A DNA stretch of 6,450 nt from Pseudomonadota bacterium (lineage in GTDB: Bacteria; Pseudomonadota; Alphaproteobacteria; Rs-D84): the NCBI GenBank assembly GCA_009781955.1, contig WQUT01000019.1, forward strand, positions 1 to 6,450. The letters run 5' to 3'. The number at the start of each line of letters is the position of its first letter. The stretch's first letter is position 1. Position numbers and translations under genes: made by a program. Of this stretch, positions 4,392-6,450 are shown one piece after another. The notes under the pieces are model-generated. The model made no database searches. It was not told where the DNA came from and saw only the letters and a program-made list of their open reading frames with translations.

Positions 4392-5129
4392 ATGACCATT
4401 AACAAGAAACTTTTTTCAGGAATCAAGGTTGCAGCATTGGCGATCGGGTCGTTGTTCGTTGCTTATAACTCCTCGCTCGCCAAACCCCTGGACATGCCGG
4501 GCCAGATGATTTATACCGTCCAGCCGGGCGCGACGGCCGCCGGCGCGAATGACAAAGATTCCTATGCGCGGTCGCACCGGTTCTATATCGGCGCGAACTT
4601 TAACTATTCCATATGGGAAAAGATGATAGATCGGCCGCTGCTGCTGGACGGGCGGAACGACGCTACGTTTGACGTGATGGCCGGGGTGCGCGTTTACGAC
4701 TGGCTGCGGGCCGAGGCGAACTATTACCGCCTGCGGACGGATCTGGCCGGCGACCGCCTGTATATAACCGGAAACACGGCGTTTTTGAATTTGATCGTTG
4801 ACGCGCGCATAGGCAGCTTATACCGGTTCATGTCGCGCCAATGGTTTGTTCCCTATGTCGGCGTGGGCGCGGGCGTATCGTTTAACGATCTGAACGCGGA
4901 CTCGCCGTGGCTGTATCCAAAGATGGATCGCGGCATGTCGTTCGTATGGGCAGCGATGGCGGGCGTGGCGATAGAGTTCAACGACTGGTTCGCTCTGGAC
5001 TTTGGATACAGATACATGTATATGGCGGCGCCGCACATCCACGCGACGGTCAGCGTATTGGACTATGAATTGGACGACCTGGCGCCCGTATCGCATCAGT
5101 TCAGGGCCGGCGTTAGAATTAGCTTTTAG
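4392..5129 (+). CDS. Opacity-like outer-membrane beta-barrel protein
   Basis: A 245-residue outer-membrane protein. Signal peptide 1-30 (basic INKK, hydrophobic core VAALAIGSLFVAY, cleavage after SLA). A short linker precedes an apparent eight-strand barrel from about 63: HRFYIGANFNYSIW, ATFDVMAGVRVYDWLRAEANYYRLR, FLNLIVDARIGSLYRF, WFVPYVGVGAGVSF, FVWAAMAGVAIEFNDWFALDFGYRYMYM and the C-terminal HQFRAGVRISF ending in Phe. The strands FVPYVGVGAG and FRAGVRISF resemble FVPFIGLGISAG and FASLRINF of the preceding protein, so the two are probably distant paralogues, but this one lacks the Cys-containing extension. There is no Shine-Dalgarno; the 21-base A/C-rich spacer from the upstream stop is unstructured, fitting operon expression with S1-dependent or coupled initiation (inference). 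Confidence 0.87.
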   Translation: MTINKKLFSGIKVAALAIGSLFVAYNSSLAKPLDMPGQMIYTVQPGATAAGANDKDSYARSHRFYIGANFNYSIWEKMIDRPLLLDGRNDATFDVMAGVRVYDWLRAEANYYRLRTDLAGDRLYITGNTAFLNLIVDARIGSLYRFMSRQWFVPYVGVGAGVSFNDLNADSPWLYPKMDRGMSFVWAAMAGVAIEFNDWFALDFGYRYMYMAAPHIHATVSVLDYELDDLAPVSHQFRAGVRISF

Positions 5130-5140
5130 TATCTAGTCGG

Positions 5141-5264
5141 TGGTCGTTGGTCGTTAGTCGGTGGTCGTTTGCTGTGAGTATTTGTAGGGACGAATGTAAA
5201 TTCGCCCCTACACTAACGACCAACGACTAACGACTACCGACCACCGACTAACGACCAACGACCA
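5141..5264. repeat. Large inverted repeat with 27-bp perfect arms
   Basis: 5141-5167 and 5238-5264 are exact reverse complements over 27 bases. Both arms are built from degenerate GGTCGTT/AGTCGG-type units, and the right arm holds several extra units (5213-5237). In the loop sits the diverged palindrome 5183-5212. Transcribed, the region would fold into one long nested stem. It fills nearly all of the 142-base gap between the second barrel gene and the methyltransferase and ends eight bases before the ATG at 5272. It may serve as a terminator-like end for the barrel operon although no T-run follows. Confidence 0.85.
5183..5212. repeat. Diverged copy 3 of the GTAGGGGC palindrome
   Basis: A 30-base inverted repeat with arms TGTAGGGACGAAT and ATTCGCCCCTACA (one mismatch) around GTAA. 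The outer TGTAGGGG is shared with 2060-2087, but the inner part is CGAAT rather than CAAATAA. On the reverse strand it is followed by ACTCACA (5173-5179) and ACC-rich units, the same order as at 11-126. Confidence 0.78.
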
Positions 5265-5271
5265 ACGGCCA

Positions 5272-6285
5272 ATGACTACTTGTCCCTTTTTTGGAAAATG
5301 CGGCGGGTGCAAGTTTGATATTGCGTCCCCGGACTATCGCCGCCAAAAATCCGAACTATTAAAGGATTTGCCAGCGCATGATGCGCCCCTCTGGCTGGAT
5401 GAAAATAATGACGGGCGGGCTTGCCACGCCGTAGCGAAGCGAAGGCGGGCCGATTTCTCGTTCACAGACGGACGCATCGGATTCTTTGCGCATCGGTCCC
5501 GGGATATTGTGCCGGTTGACGCATGCCCCCTGCTCTCGCCCGCGCTGAACCGCACGTTGAATCAATTGCGGAAAATACCTTTGCCGGGCAGCGGCGGAAT
5601 ACTGGTCACCGAATGCGCGAATGGAACGGATATAAATATCACTGCCGCGGCAAAGTATTACCCGGCCGGATTCGCGGCCGCGTGCGCGGCAACCGATGCC
5701 ATACGCGTTACTTGGAATGACAAAGTCGTCTTGGGGCGCGAACAGCCGTTCATTGAATTTGCCGGCATCCGCGCGGATTATCCGCCGAACGCGTTCTTGC
5801 AGCCGTCGGTCGCCGGGGAAACCGCATTGCGCGAATTGATTGGCGCGGGGCTATCGCTGAACGGCCGCCAGCCGACCGGTTTAAAAACCGCCGATCTCTT
5901 TTGCGGACTGGGCGCGTTCGCGTTGCCGTTCGGCGCAGACGGATACGATAACTTTGCGCCGGGCATACAATCCCTGCGCGCGGCGGGCGGAAACGCATTA
6001 TTACGAGATTTGTTAAAAAATCCCCTGTCCGCGCGCGAGCTGGCAAGATATCGGCGGATCATCCTGGACCCACCCCGAATCGGCGCGATGGCCCAGTGCC
6101 GCAAAATTGCGCGGACAGAGAACTGCCGCCTATGCTATGTCTCTTGCAATCCCGCGACATTTTTGCGCGACGCCAAAATTCTGGGATCGGGCGGGCTGCG
6201 CCTGACCAAGCTGACGCCCGTGGATCAATTTATGGGCAGCGGGCATTGGGAACTGGTTGGAATATTTTCTTTTCCCGCTTGTTAA
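5272..6285 (+). CDS. RlmD/TrmA-family 5-methyluridine RNA methyltransferase
   Basis: Uses SAM to methylate C5 of a uridine in RNA. Cysteines C4, C10, C13 and C85 have the spacing of the [4Fe-4S] ligands of E. coli RlmD (as I recall, C81, C87, C90, C162). Further marks are NAFLQPS (173-179, Q177), SAM motif DLFCGLG (208-214), DPPR (266-269), YVSCNPATFLRD with nucleophile C292, and PVDQF...HWE with E327; D266-C292 and C292-E327 spacings equal those of RlmD. It is short (337 residues): it begins directly at the cluster with no TRAM RNA-binding domain, and the stretch after motif I (215-244) is about ten residues shorter than usual, with no clear ribose-binding acidic residue except perhaps D226. 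Whether the target is 23S U1939, U747 or tRNA U54 cannot be told. The start has no Shine-Dalgarno and abuts a repeat; no earlier in-frame ATG, GTG or TTG exists before the stop at 5197. Confidence 0.9.
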   Translation: MTTCPFFGKCGGCKFDIASPDYRRQKSELLKDLPAHDAPLWLDENNDGRACHAVAKRRRADFSFTDGRIGFFAHRSRDIVPVDACPLLSPALNRTLNQLRKIPLPGSGGILVTECANGTDINITAAAKYYPAGFAAACAATDAIRVTWNDKVVLGREQPFIEFAGIRADYPPNAFLQPSVAGETALRELIGAGLSLNGRQPTGLKTADLFCGLGAFALPFGADGYDNFAPGIQSLRAAGGNALLRDLLKNPLSARELARYRRIILDPPRIGAMAQCRKIARTENCRLCYVSCNPATFLRDAKILGSGGLRLTKLTPVDQFMGSGHWELVGIFSFPAC

Positions 6286-6310
6286 AGGGGGAATCGCGCT
6301 CATTAACAAA

Positions 6311-6336
6311 AATTCCCCCTCTAACGAGGGGGAATT
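6311..6336. terminator. Hairpin after the methyltransferase gene, no T-tract
   Basis: AATTCCCCCTC (6311-6321) pairs perfectly with GAGGGGGAATT (6326-6336) around TAAC. No T-run follows on the plus strand, but on the minus strand the stem is followed by TTTTTG, so it would terminate a gene entering from the right better than the methyltransferase. A second AGGGGGAAT (6286-6294), just after the stop codon, can compete for the same C-rich arm. Confidence 0.6.
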
Positions 6337-6404
6337 CCGAATGCCGCCAAAAGGAAGGAAAGGAGAAGTTAGGCGATCACTCTGAACTGTAAAAAGGTGC
6401 GCAA

Positions 6405-6444
6405 CGGGATAGAGGAGAGAGAATGTAGGAGGGAGTCTATCCCG
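6405..6444. other. 9-bp inverted repeat around a purine-rich loop at the window end
   Basis: CGGGATAGA (6405-6413) pairs with TCTATCCCG (6436-6444). The 22-base loop is almost all purine and contains GGAGAGAGAATGTAGGAGGG, that is a ribosome-site-like GGAG followed by ATG then at once TAG. Nothing else is coding in 6286-6450. It may be the leader of a gene beyond the window or a small structured RNA; neither can be decided here. Confidence 0.35.
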
Positions 6445-6450
6445 CCGCGC

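Noticed and set aside
5130..5271. Possible CRISPR array because of repeated short units
   Set aside because: The units are degenerate, 6-8 bases long, without spacers of regular size, and arranged as an inverted repeat. No cas gene is present.
6337..6450. Possible tmRNA, RNase P or SRP RNA at the window end
   Set aside because: I see none of the conserved sequence blocks of these RNAs, and only one short stem.

Overview
The window looks like a chromosomal segment of an alphaproteobacterium, probably an uncultured or little-studied lineage. The evidence is a LpxI-type lipid A enzyme (the form used by most Alphaproteobacteria instead of LpxH), an HTH protein resembling the N-terminal half of alphaproteobacterial S24-type repressors, an RlmD/TrmA-type methyltransferase with the alphaproteobacterial C-terminal pattern, and a Gram-negative envelope. 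Base composition is moderately GC-rich in genes and clearly AT-rich between them. No plasmid, phage or transposase gene is visible.

Layout. 1-126: a 28-bp perfect palindrome followed by a degenerate ACCA-rich tract. 153-479 (-): zinc-ribbon/TM2 membrane protein with its own terminator and promoter. 660-890 (+): a 76-residue HTH protein with a promoter, two short palindromes in its leader and a strong terminator. 921-1124: a 149-bp inverted-repeat element. 1125-1892 (-): SIMPL-domain (DUF541) membrane-anchored protein. 1893-2221: a composite repeat region. 2222-2554 (+): a small unrecognised reading frame with a good promoter but no ordinary start codon near it. 2563-3393 (-): lpxI. 3394-3455: a compact divergent promoter. 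3456-4370 and 4392-5129 (+): two secreted outer-membrane beta-barrel proteins in tandem. 5130-5271: a large nested inverted repeat. 5272-6285 (+): 5-methyluridine RNA methyltransferase with a [4Fe-4S] cysteine set. 6286-6450: hairpins and a purine-rich stretch, no gene seen.

How it fits together. The centre is an envelope cluster: lpxI (lipid A synthesis) is transcribed away from two outer-membrane barrels from a 62-bp region in which the two -35 boxes overlap inside one 15-bp palindrome, and both mRNAs are predicted to be leaderless. This suggests joint control of LPS and outer-membrane protein supply (inference). The other genes look like independent units.

The most unusual content is between the genes. 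Several families of small palindromic elements fill the spacers, some nested in one another, one with a second hairpin inserted into its loop, and one abutting the start codon of the methyltransferase. I found no convincing new defence or mobile system. The repeats, the leaderless divergent promoter and the start-less small reading frame are the items that merit follow-up.
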